Positions 41,768 to 49,875 of a DNA stretch of 64,000 nt are shown here, one piece after another. The notes below the pieces were generated by a model. The model was not told the origin of the DNA. It saw nothing but the letters and a program-made list of their open reading frames with translations, and searched no databases. Each line of letters begins with the position of its first letter. Positions within the stretch are counted from its first letter, which is position 1. Source of the DNA: an uncultured Treponema sp. (GTDB taxonomy: Bacteria; Spirochaetota; Spirochaetia; Treponematales; Treponemataceae). A program made the translations under genes and the position numbers. The stretch spans positions 94,853 through 158,852 of the forward strand of contig NZ_CAMHSK010000004.1 in the NCBI RefSeq assembly GCF_946187725.1, written 5' to 3'.

Positions 41768-42265
41768 TTACAAGTCTACATTAAGTCCATTGGCGGCCGC
41801 ATCGGCTGCCAATTTTTTTCGGAACTCAATGAGTTTTTCTTTTAATTCTGGATACTTTATCGCAAGAATCTGAACGGCAAGATATGCGGCATTTTTTGCA
41901 CTGTTGATTCCGACTGTGGCAACAGGAATCTGCGGCGGCATCTGTACTATAGAAAGAAGTGCGTCCATTCCTCCAAGACCGTTTGACTTTCCTGGATTTA
42001 CGCACTCAAGCGGAACACCGATTACAGGCAGCACTGTGGCTCCGGCAATCACGCCCGGAAGAGCTGCTGCAAGACCTGCACCCGCGATAATGACTTCACA
42101 GCCGTCTGATTCGACCTGTTTGACGGTCTCGTGGAGCAGGACACCCGCACGATGGGCCGAAAGGATGTATGCCTTATAATCAACGCCGAATTCACGAAGA
42201 ATATCGGCAGCCTTTTTCATTGTGTCCGTATCGGATTTTGACCCGAAAAAAATAGCAACTTTCAT
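41768..42265 (-). CDS. purE: N5-CAIR mutase / AIR carboxylase PurE
   Basis: 165 residues. Begins VAIFFGSKSDTDTMKKAA, then YILSAHRAG, the GAGLAAALPGVIAG loop and VIGVPLE. The HRAG in place of class I HRTP and the Treponema-like character suggest a class II PurE, which in T. denticola was reported to carboxylate AIR directly with CO2. The class call is inference. Start 42265: GAGG five bases before ATG. The 3' coding end contains, on the opposite strand, the terminator of the convergent sulfhydrylase gene. Confidence 0.93.
   Translation of the reverse strand: MKVAIFFGSKSDTDTMKKAADILREFGVDYKAYILSAHRAGVLLHETVKQVESDGCEVIIAGAGLAAALPGVIAGATVLPVIGVPLECVNPGKSNGLGGMDALLSIVQMPPQIPVATVGINSAKNAAYLAVQILAIKYPELKEKLIEFRKKLAADAAANGLNVDL
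41790..41819 (+). terminator. Terminator of metY embedded in purE coding sequence
   Basis: Ten-pair stem TTGGCGGCCG/CGGCTGCCAA with a three-base loop, followed by seven T. On the minus strand the same bases encode the PurE end KKLAADAAANG. Confidence 0.78.
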
Positions 42266-42323
42266 AAATACCTCGTGATAAAAATATATCAAAAAGTACG
42301 AAAAAAGTCACAGATAATTTTAA

Positions 42324-42425
42324 GGGCGTGCCCCTTCGGGTCAGGCTTTCCGCACTTCCGCTGTCGCTCCATTCCTTCGCAATGCTTCGGAACACCTTCG
42401 GTGGTGCTCCAATCCTTCACGCGTG
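42324..42425 (-). repeat. Family A GC-rich dispersed repeat, copy 5 (inverted)
   Basis: Read on the minus strand: GGAGCACCACCGAAGGTGTTCC, shown here in part, then AAGGAATGGAGCG, ACAGCGGAAGTGCGGA, GACCCGAAGGGGC. The block order is as in copies 3 and 4. It sits between divergent purE and nudC. Confidence 0.7.
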
Positions 42426-42468
42426 GTCTTATGTAAAAATTTTTCTTTCTTTTTCAGCAGTTCAGCCT

Positions 42469-42474
42469 TATACT
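42469..42474 (+). promoter_or_regulatory. -10 element for leaderless nudC
   Basis: TATACT, six bases, then ATG at 42481. No ribosome binding site. The -35 is weak. Confidence 0.45.
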
Positions 42475-42480
42475 AAGATT

Positions 42481-43323
42481 ATGCCGATGATTTCAAACCA
42501 GATGAATGTATTTTGCGAGATTCACTTTGTTTTCAGGGAAAATTCCATCATTTTGCAGGGGGATTCTCTGCCTGATGAGAGAGTCGTGCGCCGCTGTCTT
42601 GAACTGAATGTGGCGGAAGACTGGTTTGCCGAACTTGAATACGGCTATTCGGCCATGCTTCTTGAAAAGGACACTCCAAATCCTGCTGGCTGTCATGACA
42701 TTCCTTTGCGGGAATTTTTCCATAAAATCAGGCAGATTGACCGAATTGATGAATTTGTGAGCTACACTGATGAATCGCAGAAAATTTCTGGTTTTGAGAT
42801 GGCAGGGCTTGCAGCGCGTGCGAGAGGGCTGCTCAATTTTAAATCCACTAAACGCTTCTGTTCAAAATGCGGTGCTCCTCTCAAAGATGACCTTTACTTT
42901 ACTGCCCGCACCTGCTCTCACTGTAACAAAGTGTATTTCCCGCAGCTGGAACCGGCAATCATCACTCTTGTGAGCCGTGGTGAAGATGAAATCTTGCTTG
43001 CACAGCACAAAAAACGAAATGATGGCGTTTATTCTTGTATTGCAGGCTTTGTCGAAATGGGTGAAACGATTGAAAATGCCGTTCATCGTGAAGTGCTTGA
43101 AGAAACTGGAATCAAAGTCAAAAATATCCGTTATGTCGGAAGCCAGTCATGGCCGTTCCCCGACCAGCTCATGCTCGCTTTCCGTGCCGAATACGAAAGC
43201 GGCGAAATCGAAATCCAGGAATCAGAAATTCGTGATGCCCAGTGGTTTAAAAAACAAATGCTGCCCAAGATTCCGAATCCGGGCAGCATTGCACACGATT
43301 TAATTAAAGGTGTGTTTGATTAG
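42481..43323 (+). CDS. nudC: NADH pyrophosphatase NudC (Nudix)
   Basis: 280 residues. Zinc ribbon CSKCGAPL and CSHCNKVYFP (two CxxC pairs, about 127-146), then the Nudix box GFVEMGETIENAVHREVLEETGI, quoted only in part, and the NudC signature SQSWPFPDQLM. It hydrolyses NADH and removes NAD caps from RNA. The usual motif is SQPWPFPxS; here the third position is Ser and the last Gln. Start 42481 is fixed by the -10 six bases upstream; the frame is open further upstream through a repeat. The 3' end encodes the porin gene's terminator on the other strand. Confidence 0.93.
   Translation: MPMISNQMNVFCEIHFVFRENSIILQGDSLPDERVVRRCLELNVAEDWFAELEYGYSAMLLEKDTPNPAGCHDIPLREFFHKIRQIDRIDEFVSYTDESQKISGFEMAGLAARARGLLNFKSTKRFCSKCGAPLKDDLYFTARTCSHCNKVYFPQLEPAIITLVSRGEDEILLAQHKKRNDGVYSCIAGFVEMGETIENAVHREVLEETGIKVKNIRYVGSQSWPFPDQLMLAFRAEYESGEIEIQESEIRDAQWFKKQMLPKIPNPGSIAHDLIKGVFD
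43247..43290 (-). terminator. Terminator of the porin-like gene embedded in nudC
   Basis: Ten-base perfect inverted repeat AATGCTGCCC/GGGCAGCATT (43257-43266 and 43281-43290). On the minus strand it is followed by TTGTTTTTT. The plus strand encodes the NudC stretch MLPKIPNPGSI. Confidence 0.72.
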
Positions 43324-44378
43324 AACTTATAGAGTACACCAGCTGTGATTGAGTGTTTCTCCTGATCTTTGTCTGTGCTGATTGAAGCTGATACATTTGC
43401 AGAAGCTTTGTCGCTTGCTTTGAATGTAACTGCTGGAGTAATTACAGCGTATGAGTCAAAATCCTTAACAGAAGAGAGATAGAATGAAGCTTCAGCAGAA
43501 AGAGTTACAACTTTTGTCAAATCGAAAGAAACTGCTGGTGTGACTTCTGCTGTATATTCACCATCGTTAAGATAGATGTATGAGTAAGCTCCCAAGAGAA
43601 CCTGATCGATTCCTGTGTATTCACCCCACAAGCAGATTGTTGTAACAGCTTTGTCGTTGTTTTCTGGTTTTGCTTTTGTATCATCTGTGTTGTCGTGGAA
43701 AACTTCAGCAACAAATGTCAAACCGTCAACTGCTGTAACACCAACTGAACCGTAGAAGAAACCTGCAACTGCAAATCCTGCTGTTGCAAAGAATTCTTTT
43801 GTTTCATATTTAGCTGTTGCACCAATCAATTTAGCGTTGAAAATTACATCGCCTGCATTTGCTTTTTTGTCTTTAACTTTGTCATCTGTAGCTGTGTATT
43901 TTTCAGCAAACAAGTCTGTAGCCTGAACTGCGAAAGTGAGACCTTCAACAGCTTTTGGAGCGAATACAACGCGGATACCCTTTCCACCGTCGATTCCTGC
44001 ATCTTCCCAACCACCAGTTGTTGTGAAGCGGTCGTGGATGATACCAGCTTCTGTGATTACCTGACCGTCAGCGAAGTTAGCATAACCCATTACCCATTTT
44101 ACATTGCCGTCATTGAAGAACTTGCCATTTGTAAAATCGTTTACATTGTAGCGGGCTGTAATTCCACCAAAAGCTTTTGTATAATCAACATTAACACGGA
44201 GCTGTGTAGCACCACCGAAGTAGCCACCATTCATCCATGCATCTGTTGTGTATACAGAACCTTCTGTTGTGTCTGTGATGCCTGCGCGAACACGGCCACT
44301 AACTTTCAATCCTTCATCTGCAAAAGCCACTGTAGAAATTGCGGCGAGTGCGACCAAAGTTGCAATAATCTTTTTCAT
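43320..44378 (-). CDS. Outer-membrane beta-barrel (porin-like) protein
   Basis: 352 residues, signal peptide cleaved at VAFA-DEG. The mature part alternates amphipathic strands throughout (LRVNVDYTKAFGGITARYNV, VVTLSAEASFYLSS) and ends with the aromatic-terminated strand SITAGVLYKF, the C-terminal signal for outer-membrane barrel insertion. It should be a porin of about 16 strands in the treponemal outer membrane. The strong promoter TTGACA-N17-TAATCT and long leader suggest high expression. The stop overlaps that of nudC. Confidence 0.82.
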   Translation of the reverse strand: MKKIIATLVALAAISTVAFADEGLKVSGRVRAGITDTTEGSVYTTDAWMNGGYFGGATQLRVNVDYTKAFGGITARYNVNDFTNGKFFNDGNVKWVMGYANFADGQVITEAGIIHDRFTTTGGWEDAGIDGGKGIRVVFAPKAVEGLTFAVQATDLFAEKYTATDDKVKDKKANAGDVIFNAKLIGATAKYETKEFFATAGFAVAGFFYGSVGVTAVDGLTFVAEVFHDNTDDTKAKPENNDKAVTTICLWGEYTGIDQVLLGAYSYIYLNDGEYTAEVTPAVSFDLTKVVTLSAEASFYLSSVKDFDSYAVITPAVTFKASDKASANVSASISTDKDQEKHSITAGVLYKF

Positions 44379-44431
44379 ATAAAGACCATCCTTTTTTTTT
44401 AATTTGATTAGCAAGAGCTAACCTTAAACAA

Positions 44432-44460
44432 AGATTAATAAAATTTACCTATTGTGTCAA
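44432..44460 (-). promoter_or_regulatory. Promoter of the porin-like gene
   Basis: On the minus strand TTGACA (44455-44460), 17-base spacer, TAATCT (44432-44437). It leaves a leader of about 50 bases with a small TTAGC/GCTAA repeat and GGATGG before the ATG. Confidence 0.62.
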
Positions 44461-44573
44461 TCGGCTTTTGTTCCTATTTTGTTACATTTCTTTGTGTTTT
44501 TATGCAAAATTTTGTATTTTCTTCACAAATTTTGCATATCCTTGAAATCATTCCAATTTGCAGTTCTTTTCTA

Positions 44574-44579
44574 TATAAT
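44574..44579 (+). promoter_or_regulatory. -10 element for the leaderless phosphatase gene
   Basis: Perfect TATAAT with six bases to the ATG at 44586. Confidence 0.5.
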
Positions 44580-44585
44580 AGGCTC

Positions 44586-45152
44586 ATGGGAACAATTTTT
44601 TTTACTCGTCACGGCGAAACTGAATGTAATACGAAAAAACTTGTCTGCGGCGCAAGGGAAACTCCGCTCACTCAAAAAGGCCACGAGCAGGCAATCACGC
44701 TCGGAAATGAACTAAAAGCGCAGATAGAGCAGGGCAAAATCCACATTGATAAAATCCTTCATTCACCGCTTTCAAGGGCAAAAATGACGGCTCAGCATAT
44801 TTCAGAAATCACTGGAATCCCGATGGAAGAGGAACCCCTTTTAATCGAACGGAATTTCGGTGATTTTGAAGACCATGTGCGCGACGAACCGGCTTTCCGT
44901 GACAGCCTCAAGACATTCGCTCTTTCTTTCGGGCGTGAAGTTGGCGGCGAGTCGAATATGAGGACGGCACAGAGAATCTACAATCTTTTGGACAGGCTCA
45001 CACGAACGGAGGAGCACAAAAATCAGGTGTATCTTCTGGTGGCACATAACGGGCTTTCGAGGGCAGTGAATTCCTATTTTTATGACATGACGAACGAGGA
45101 ATTCGGAAATTTTTCGGTCACAAACTGTCAGCTCGTGAGGTATGATTTTTAG
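44586..45152 (+). CDS. Histidine phosphatase family protein (phosphoglycerate mutase-like)
   Basis: 188 residues. The RHGE motif FFTRHGETECNTKK holds the phospho-accepting His. Also seen: ILHSPLSRAKMTAQHI, ERNFGDFED and the second His in LLVAHNGLSRAV. It could be a broad phosphatase, an alpha-ribazole phosphatase or a cofactor-dependent mutase; the short length favours a phosphatase. Start 44586 is chosen from the -10 six bases upstream; the frame is open 44 codons further upstream but those are membrane-like and overlap the promoter. Confidence 0.9.
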   Translation: MGTIFFTRHGETECNTKKLVCGARETPLTQKGHEQAITLGNELKAQIEQGKIHIDKILHSPLSRAKMTAQHISEITGIPMEEEPLLIERNFGDFEDHVRDEPAFRDSLKTFALSFGREVGGESNMRTAQRIYNLLDRLTRTEEHKNQVYLLVAHNGLSRAVNSYFYDMTNEEFGNFSVTNCQLVRYDF

Positions 45153-45261
45153 GCCGGATACAAGCCGAACGCGCCAGTCACTTTATATCTGAATTTTCTT
45201 TTAAAAGTGGATTTTTTTGACATGTTGTGCTAAAATTTTGGGGCTGTTAGGAATCAGTGCT

Positions 45262-46497
45262 ATGGAAAAATTTGATCGCAATAAAAATTCAATTTGCGCA
45301 TTTTTTGCTAAAAATAAATTCATCACTGTCGCAAATGTCATTTTTTTAGTTAGTTTAATATTTATTCTTTCCATGGCTGTCCGTGTTTTTTTTCAGAACA
45401 GGACATTCGTGACTTTTACTAAAACTTCTGATTCTATTGAAGGCTGCGAAGACCTTGATATTCAGATGGGAATTCCGTTCAAAAATGCTGTCGAAAGAAA
45501 CTGCTGGCAGGAAGATAACGGAAACTGGGGCAGCCAGTACGACATTTCAATCTATAATCATTCAAAATACTCTTTCGTTGACTGGGTTCTTGTAATGACT
45601 ATCCCGGAAGAGGGCGTGCTTGATTCCAGCTGGAACGCAAATTATGCCCTTTCATTAGGAAAGCTCACCATCACCGGCATTGATAAGGCTTTCACCAAAA
45701 CCATTCATGAGCGGAACAGTATAAAAATCGGCTATGTAATGTATTCCAAAAAACTCATGCATTCGAGCGATTTTTACCTGACAGGTCGGTTTATCCGCAA
45801 TCCTTTTAAGGAGATTCCTTTTATCATCGGGCTGTTCTGCTTGGGCATTTCTTTAATCGTTATTCTGGTTTCGCTCTTTTTTTACCGCATGATTCGACGG
45901 CAGACAGAAATCGATAACGAAAAGATTGACAGCCTCCTCAAACTCTGCGCTAGCTTTATTGATACCCGTGACGAATACACAAAAATGCACTCAACTCATG
46001 TCGGTTCTTATTCAAAGCAAATTGCCGCTGAAATGGGCTATGATGAAGATTTCCAGCGAAACATCTATTACATGGGAATGATGCATGATGTCGGCAAAGT
46101 TCTGATTCCAAAAGAGATTCTTTGTAAGCCCGGTAAACTTGATGAAGAAGAATGGAAGGAAATGAAGCGCCACACGGTTTACGGCGGTGAAATTCTTGGA
46201 AGTTTTAATGCCGTAAAAGGAATCCGTGAAGCTGCCCTTCATCATCATGAACGATATGACGGCGCAGGTTATCCAAAAGGTCTTAAAGGCACAGAAATTC
46301 CTGTTCAGGCGCGTATTATTGCGGTCGCTGATTCTTTTGATGCCATGCACACAAACCGCTCTTACCGAAAGCGCCTCAGCGATGAAGTGATTCTTGAAGA
46401 ATTAGAAAAAAACAAGGGAATCCAGTTCGATCCAGAAGTCGCAGACGCAATGCTTCGTCTTATAAAAAAAGGCAAACTGCGCACGGATGAGCAGTAG
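45262..46497 (+). CDS. Membrane HD-GYP c-di-GMP phosphodiesterase
   Basis: 411 residues: two membrane helices (about 20-42 and 190-212) around an extracytoplasmic sensor, then an HD-GYP domain. All key motifs are present: MMHDVGKVLIPKEIL, the TVYGGEIL stretch with its His, and HHERYDGAGYPKGLKG; GYP is intact, unlike the homologue at 98-1045. It should cleave c-di-GMP. AGGA lies nine bases before ATG 45262; the frame is open 15 codons upstream. It ends at a strong terminator. Confidence 0.92.
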   Translation: MEKFDRNKNSICAFFAKNKFITVANVIFLVSLIFILSMAVRVFFQNRTFVTFTKTSDSIEGCEDLDIQMGIPFKNAVERNCWQEDNGNWGSQYDISIYNHSKYSFVDWVLVMTIPEEGVLDSSWNANYALSLGKLTITGIDKAFTKTIHERNSIKIGYVMYSKKLMHSSDFYLTGRFIRNPFKEIPFIIGLFCLGISLIVILVSLFFYRMIRRQTEIDNEKIDSLLKLCASFIDTRDEYTKMHSTHVGSYSKQIAAEMGYDEDFQRNIYYMGMMHDVGKVLIPKEILCKPGKLDEEEWKEMKRHTVYGGEILGSFNAVKGIREAALHHHERYDGAGYPKGLKGTEIPVQARIIAVADSFDAMHTNRSYRKRLSDEVILEELEKNKGIQFDPEVADAMLRLIKKGKLRTDEQ

Positions 46498-46525
46498 GCT
46501 CGGAACATTCATTTTACAGCACATT

Positions 46526-46561
46526 AAGGTGACTTCATTTGATTGGAGTCACCTTTTTTTT
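46526..46561 (+). terminator. Terminator of the HD-GYP gene
   Basis: Nine-pair stem AAGGTGACT/AGTCACCTT with a 12-base loop, followed by eight T. Confidence 0.85.
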
Positions 46562-46563
46562 AT

Positions 46564-46628
46564 CTCCGCGCTTATCTGCGTTTATCCGCGTCAAAAATCA
46601 TAATCTGTGAAATCTGCATAATCTGTGG
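46564..46628 (+). repeat. Family B repeat, most complete copy
   Basis: TCCGCGCTTATCTGCGTTTA then TCCGCGTCAAAAATC, followed by ATCTGTGAAATCTGCATAAT and CTGTGG. Ten-base periodicity is clear in its first half. It lies between the HD-GYP terminator and the second sulfhydrylase gene. Confidence 0.72.
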
Positions 46629-46679
46629 TTTATTAAATTCGCGTTTTATCATAAAATACTCTTACGAGGAAATTAAAAA

Positions 46680-47954
46680 ATGGAAAACGCAACAAAATGT
46701 ATTCATGCAGGTTATTCACCAAAAAACGGTGAATCTCGAATGATTCCAATCATTCAGTCTACAACTTTCAAATACGACACTTCTGAGGATATGGGTAAGC
46801 TTTTTGACCTTGAAGCCTCTGGTTATTTCTATACCCGATTGCAGAACCCGACCAATGACATGGTTGCAGGTAAAATCTGTGCCCTTGAGGGCGGAACTGC
46901 TGCAATGCTCACTTCAAGCGGACAGGCTGCAAACTTTTTTGCGGCATTCAACATCGCTCAGAACGGCGACCACATCGTAGCATCTAGCTCAATTTACGGC
47001 GGCACTTTCAATCTTTTCAATGTAACAATGCGCAAAATGGGTGTTGACTTTACTTTCATTTCTCCTGATTCTACCGACGAAGAAATTCAGGCTGCATTCA
47101 AGCCGAACACAAAGGCTGTTTTTGGTGAGACAATCGCAAACCCGGCCCTTACAATTTTCGACATTGAACGATGGGCAAAAATCGCTCACAAAAACGGCGT
47201 TCCTCTCATCGTTGACAACACTTTTGCTACTCCAATCAACTGCCGTCCTTTTGAATGGGGTGCTGACATCGTAACTCATTCAACTACAAAATATCTCGAT
47301 GGTCACGATGCGACTGTCGGCGGCTGTATCGTTGATTCAGGCAAATTCGATTGGATGGCTCATGCTGAAAAGTTTCCGGGGCTTTGCACTCCAGATGAAA
47401 GCTATCACGGAATCACTTATGCTACAAAATTCGGCAAAGAAGGCGCATTCATTACAAAGTGTACGGCTCAGCTCATGCGTGACTTCGGCTCAATTCAGGC
47501 TCCGATGAACGCATATCTTTTGAATCTTGGAATTGAGTCGCTTCCTGTTCGAGTTAAGCAGCATTGCGCAAACGGTCAGGCTGTCGCTGAATTCCTGTCT
47601 CAGAATGAAAATGTTGCTTGGGTCAACTATCCTGGACTTAAAGGCAACAAGTACTATGATTTGGCTCAGAAATACATGCCGAACGGAACTTGCGGCGTTG
47701 TCAGCTTTGGCGTTAAGGGGGGCAGAAAGGCTGCTGAAAAGTTCATGAAGAACCTCAAACTTGCGATGATTGCAACTCATGTTGCTGATGCCCGCACTTG
47801 TGTTCTTCATCCGGCGAGCGCAACTCACCGACAGCTTACGGACGAAGAGCTTGTTGCTTGCGGCGTTGGTCCTGACATGGTACGCTTTTCTTGCGGTATC
47901 GAAGCAACCGAGGACATTCTTGCCGATTTGAAGCAGGCACTTGCTTCAATCTAG
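46680..47954 (+). CDS. O-acetylhomoserine sulfhydrylase paralogue (Cys/Met PLP enzyme)
   Basis: 424 residues, a second Cys/Met metabolism enzyme. PLP Lys in IVTHSTTKYLDGHDATVGG; also YFYTRLQNPTNDMV, SSIYGGTFNLF, ETIANPALTIFDIERWAKI and CVLHPASATHRQL. It could be O-acetylhomoserine sulfhydrylase, cystathionine gamma-synthase or methionine gamma-lyase; the length and FSCGIE end fit the first. GAGG lies ten bases before the ATG. Unlike the gene at 40472, no leader peptide or operator is seen, so the two may respond to different conditions. Confidence 0.9.
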   Translation: MENATKCIHAGYSPKNGESRMIPIIQSTTFKYDTSEDMGKLFDLEASGYFYTRLQNPTNDMVAGKICALEGGTAAMLTSSGQAANFFAAFNIAQNGDHIVASSSIYGGTFNLFNVTMRKMGVDFTFISPDSTDEEIQAAFKPNTKAVFGETIANPALTIFDIERWAKIAHKNGVPLIVDNTFATPINCRPFEWGADIVTHSTTKYLDGHDATVGGCIVDSGKFDWMAHAEKFPGLCTPDESYHGITYATKFGKEGAFITKCTAQLMRDFGSIQAPMNAYLLNLGIESLPVRVKQHCANGQAVAEFLSQNENVAWVNYPGLKGNKYYDLAQKYMPNGTCGVVSFGVKGGRKAAEKFMKNLKLAMIATHVADARTCVLHPASATHRQLTDEELVACGVGPDMVRFSCGIEATEDILADLKQALASI

Positions 47955-47960
47955 AGCAAA

Positions 47961-48060
47961 TGCCGCCCGCCCCTGTAGCACCTTTAGTTGCAAAGTGAGC
48001 GAAGCGAACGGCGCAATGAGGGTGACCGAAGTGCGAAAGGGGCGCGAGACCGAAAAATTT
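47961..48060 (+). repeat. GC-rich dispersed repeat related to family A, copy 6
   Basis: GCCCGCCCCTGTAGC, AGTGAGCGAAGCGAACGG, CAATGAGGGTGACCGAAGTG and CGAAAGGGGCG. It shares the GAGCGAAGCGAACGG and GCGAAAG words with family A, but the blocks are more diverged. It immediately follows the sulfhydrylase paralogue. Confidence 0.55.
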
Positions 48061-48134
48061 GGCGCATATAAATTTGCTTTTATACGAATTCTCGCCGATA
48101 ATATATAGAAGAAACTGAACAGAAGGATTTGTAC

Positions 48135-49712
48135 ATGAAGAAAATCATAAGTAGAATCTCGTCTTTATTTGCACTTGGGTTTTTAATGACATCTTGTGAA
48201 CGGGTCGACCTTGAAGGTATTGGTGCACTTAACAAACTTGAATTGTGGTATGCTCCATATACCAGTGATGCCGCACCTCTTCCGCAGGACGGAGTTCTTA
48301 TCGACTTGGTTGAAAAGGACTTGGGTATTTCGCTTACGACTGTGCCGATGCCGTCAAACAAGGATGAACAGGCGGAAATGATTCTTGAGGCGGCAAAATC
48401 TTATTCTCTTCCTGATATCTTTATGGTCAATCGTGATGTTCTTACTCAGCTTGTAAAAGATAATCAGGTTTCACGAGTTGACAGTCTTTATGCCCTCATG
48501 CCGACCCGCACCGCTCAGATGTATGATGAAACGGCAATCGCTTCTGCTTCATTTGACGGTATTTCTTACGGTCTTGCGCAGTCTGGCTCAATCGAACGAA
48601 ACGAAGGTATTTTGATTCGAAAAGACTGGCTTGATAAGCTTGATTTGCCTATCCCTGAAACGCTTGAAGATTACATCAATGTAATGCGTGCGTTCTCGTT
48701 CTCTGACCCAGATGGTGACGGTCGTGATAACACTTACGGTTTTGGTGCTTATATTGATCTTCGTGCTGTTGAAGAAGGTCTTGGTGCGCGTTTTGCTCCT
48801 TTCTTCGGTGCTTTTGGTGTTGAAGGAACATTCAATGCCAGCAAAGAAAATCCTGGTCTCAACATTCATAAACCGGAATATCGCGAAGCACTTGAATTTA
48901 TCCGCCGAATGGTTGTTGAAGGTCTCGTTGATCCAAAATGGGCAATTTATAACAAGAATGAATTCCGTGCCGCATGGAAGGCCGGAAGATTCGGTATGAT
49001 GCGTGAACAGAATGCGGCTTTCGCTCTCGAATCAAATTACAAAGAATTTGACGAAAGATTCCCGGATGCAGAGTGGATTCTTATTAATCCTCCTGTCGGA
49101 CCAAAAGGCAAGTCATCGGTTGGTGCTTATACCAGCGGTTACAGAACTTATGCAGTTTCGCGCCGTGCACAGGAACTTGGAAAACTGCCGGTCATTGCAA
49201 AACTTCTTGAGTGGATGAGCACAGACGGTTACAACACGGTCGTTTATGGTGAAGAAGCTGAAAACTTCATGATTGATGATGACGGAAACATCACTCTTGA
49301 AGGTCTTCCTGATCCAAACATGGCTTATACTAAGAAAGCTGCTGCTCCTGTAATTCAGCTTAGAAACTTGGTTTTCTACAACTCAAACCTTGAGCTTGAA
49401 AACCGCTATCCAACATGGTATAGCCAGAACGGCAAGGAAATGAGCGCATACACCTTGCTTCGTGAAATGCAGAAATGTCCGTGGACAATGACGGTCAACA
49501 TTCCGTCTGCTTCTCAGGAACTTCGGGAATTTTACTCAAATGGAGTTCGTGATTTCGTAATAGGCCGTCTTGAACTTAGTACATGGACTCAGTGGCTTAA
49601 AGAGTTTGATGCTCGCGGTGGTGCTGACTGGGAACGCCGTGCAATCCTTTGGGCAGAAGAAAATGATATCCTTATGGATAAAATTGTTGTGGTTCAGGAA
49701 GATGAAATTTAG
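48135..49712 (+). CDS. Extracellular solute-binding lipoprotein, family 1 (sugar type)
   Basis: 525 residues. Lipobox MTSC near residue 20. Family 1 binding-protein layout similar to LplA-type oligosaccharide binders, with an EF-hand-like SDPDGDGRDNTYG calcium loop near residue 196 and EYREALEFIRRMVVEGLVDP. AGGA lies seven bases before ATG 48135. No permease genes are adjacent, so its transporter is elsewhere. A GCTGATT hairpin and then a terminator follow. Confidence 0.9.
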   Translation: MKKIISRISSLFALGFLMTSCERVDLEGIGALNKLELWYAPYTSDAAPLPQDGVLIDLVEKDLGISLTTVPMPSNKDEQAEMILEAAKSYSLPDIFMVNRDVLTQLVKDNQVSRVDSLYALMPTRTAQMYDETAIASASFDGISYGLAQSGSIERNEGILIRKDWLDKLDLPIPETLEDYINVMRAFSFSDPDGDGRDNTYGFGAYIDLRAVEEGLGARFAPFFGAFGVEGTFNASKENPGLNIHKPEYREALEFIRRMVVEGLVDPKWAIYNKNEFRAAWKAGRFGMMREQNAAFALESNYKEFDERFPDAEWILINPPVGPKGKSSVGAYTSGYRTYAVSRRAQELGKLPVIAKLLEWMSTDGYNTVVYGEEAENFMIDDDGNITLEGLPDPNMAYTKKAAAPVIQLRNLVFYNSNLELENRYPTWYSQNGKEMSAYTLLREMQKCPWTMTVNIPSASQELREFYSNGVRDFVIGRLELSTWTQWLKEFDARGGADWERRAILWAEENDILMDKIVVVQEDEI

Positions 49713-49750
49713 TGCTGATTTGCACCAATTGTTAATCAGCGTTTTCCTAA
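49713..49750. repeat. GCTGATT hairpin (family C), copy 3
   Basis: GCTGATT, about 13 bases, AATCAGC, followed by GTTTTCC. It begins right at the stop codon of the binding-protein gene and resembles the copy at 31138. Confidence 0.45.
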
Positions 49751-49785
49751 AATCACAAAAAAGAAATTAATTAAAAAATGAAGAA

Positions 49786-49814
49786 AAGCCGGCGAATTTA
49801 AAGCTGGCTTTTTT
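49786..49814 (+). terminator. Terminator after the family 1 binding-protein gene
   Basis: Eight-pair stem AAGCCGGC/GCTGGCTT (one G-U) with a loop of about nine bases, followed by six T. Confidence 0.8.
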
Positions 49815-49875
49815 CGTTTTCTGATTTATAATAGAGGATAGAGTTTTATCAGCCAGTTCAACTAAGGGGTGTTCA

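Noticed and set aside
45225..45240. Possible sigma-54 promoter (TTGACATGTTGTGCT) before the HD-GYP gene
   Set aside because: The -24 element has GA rather than GG, and the distance to GC is two bases short of the sigma-54 consensus.
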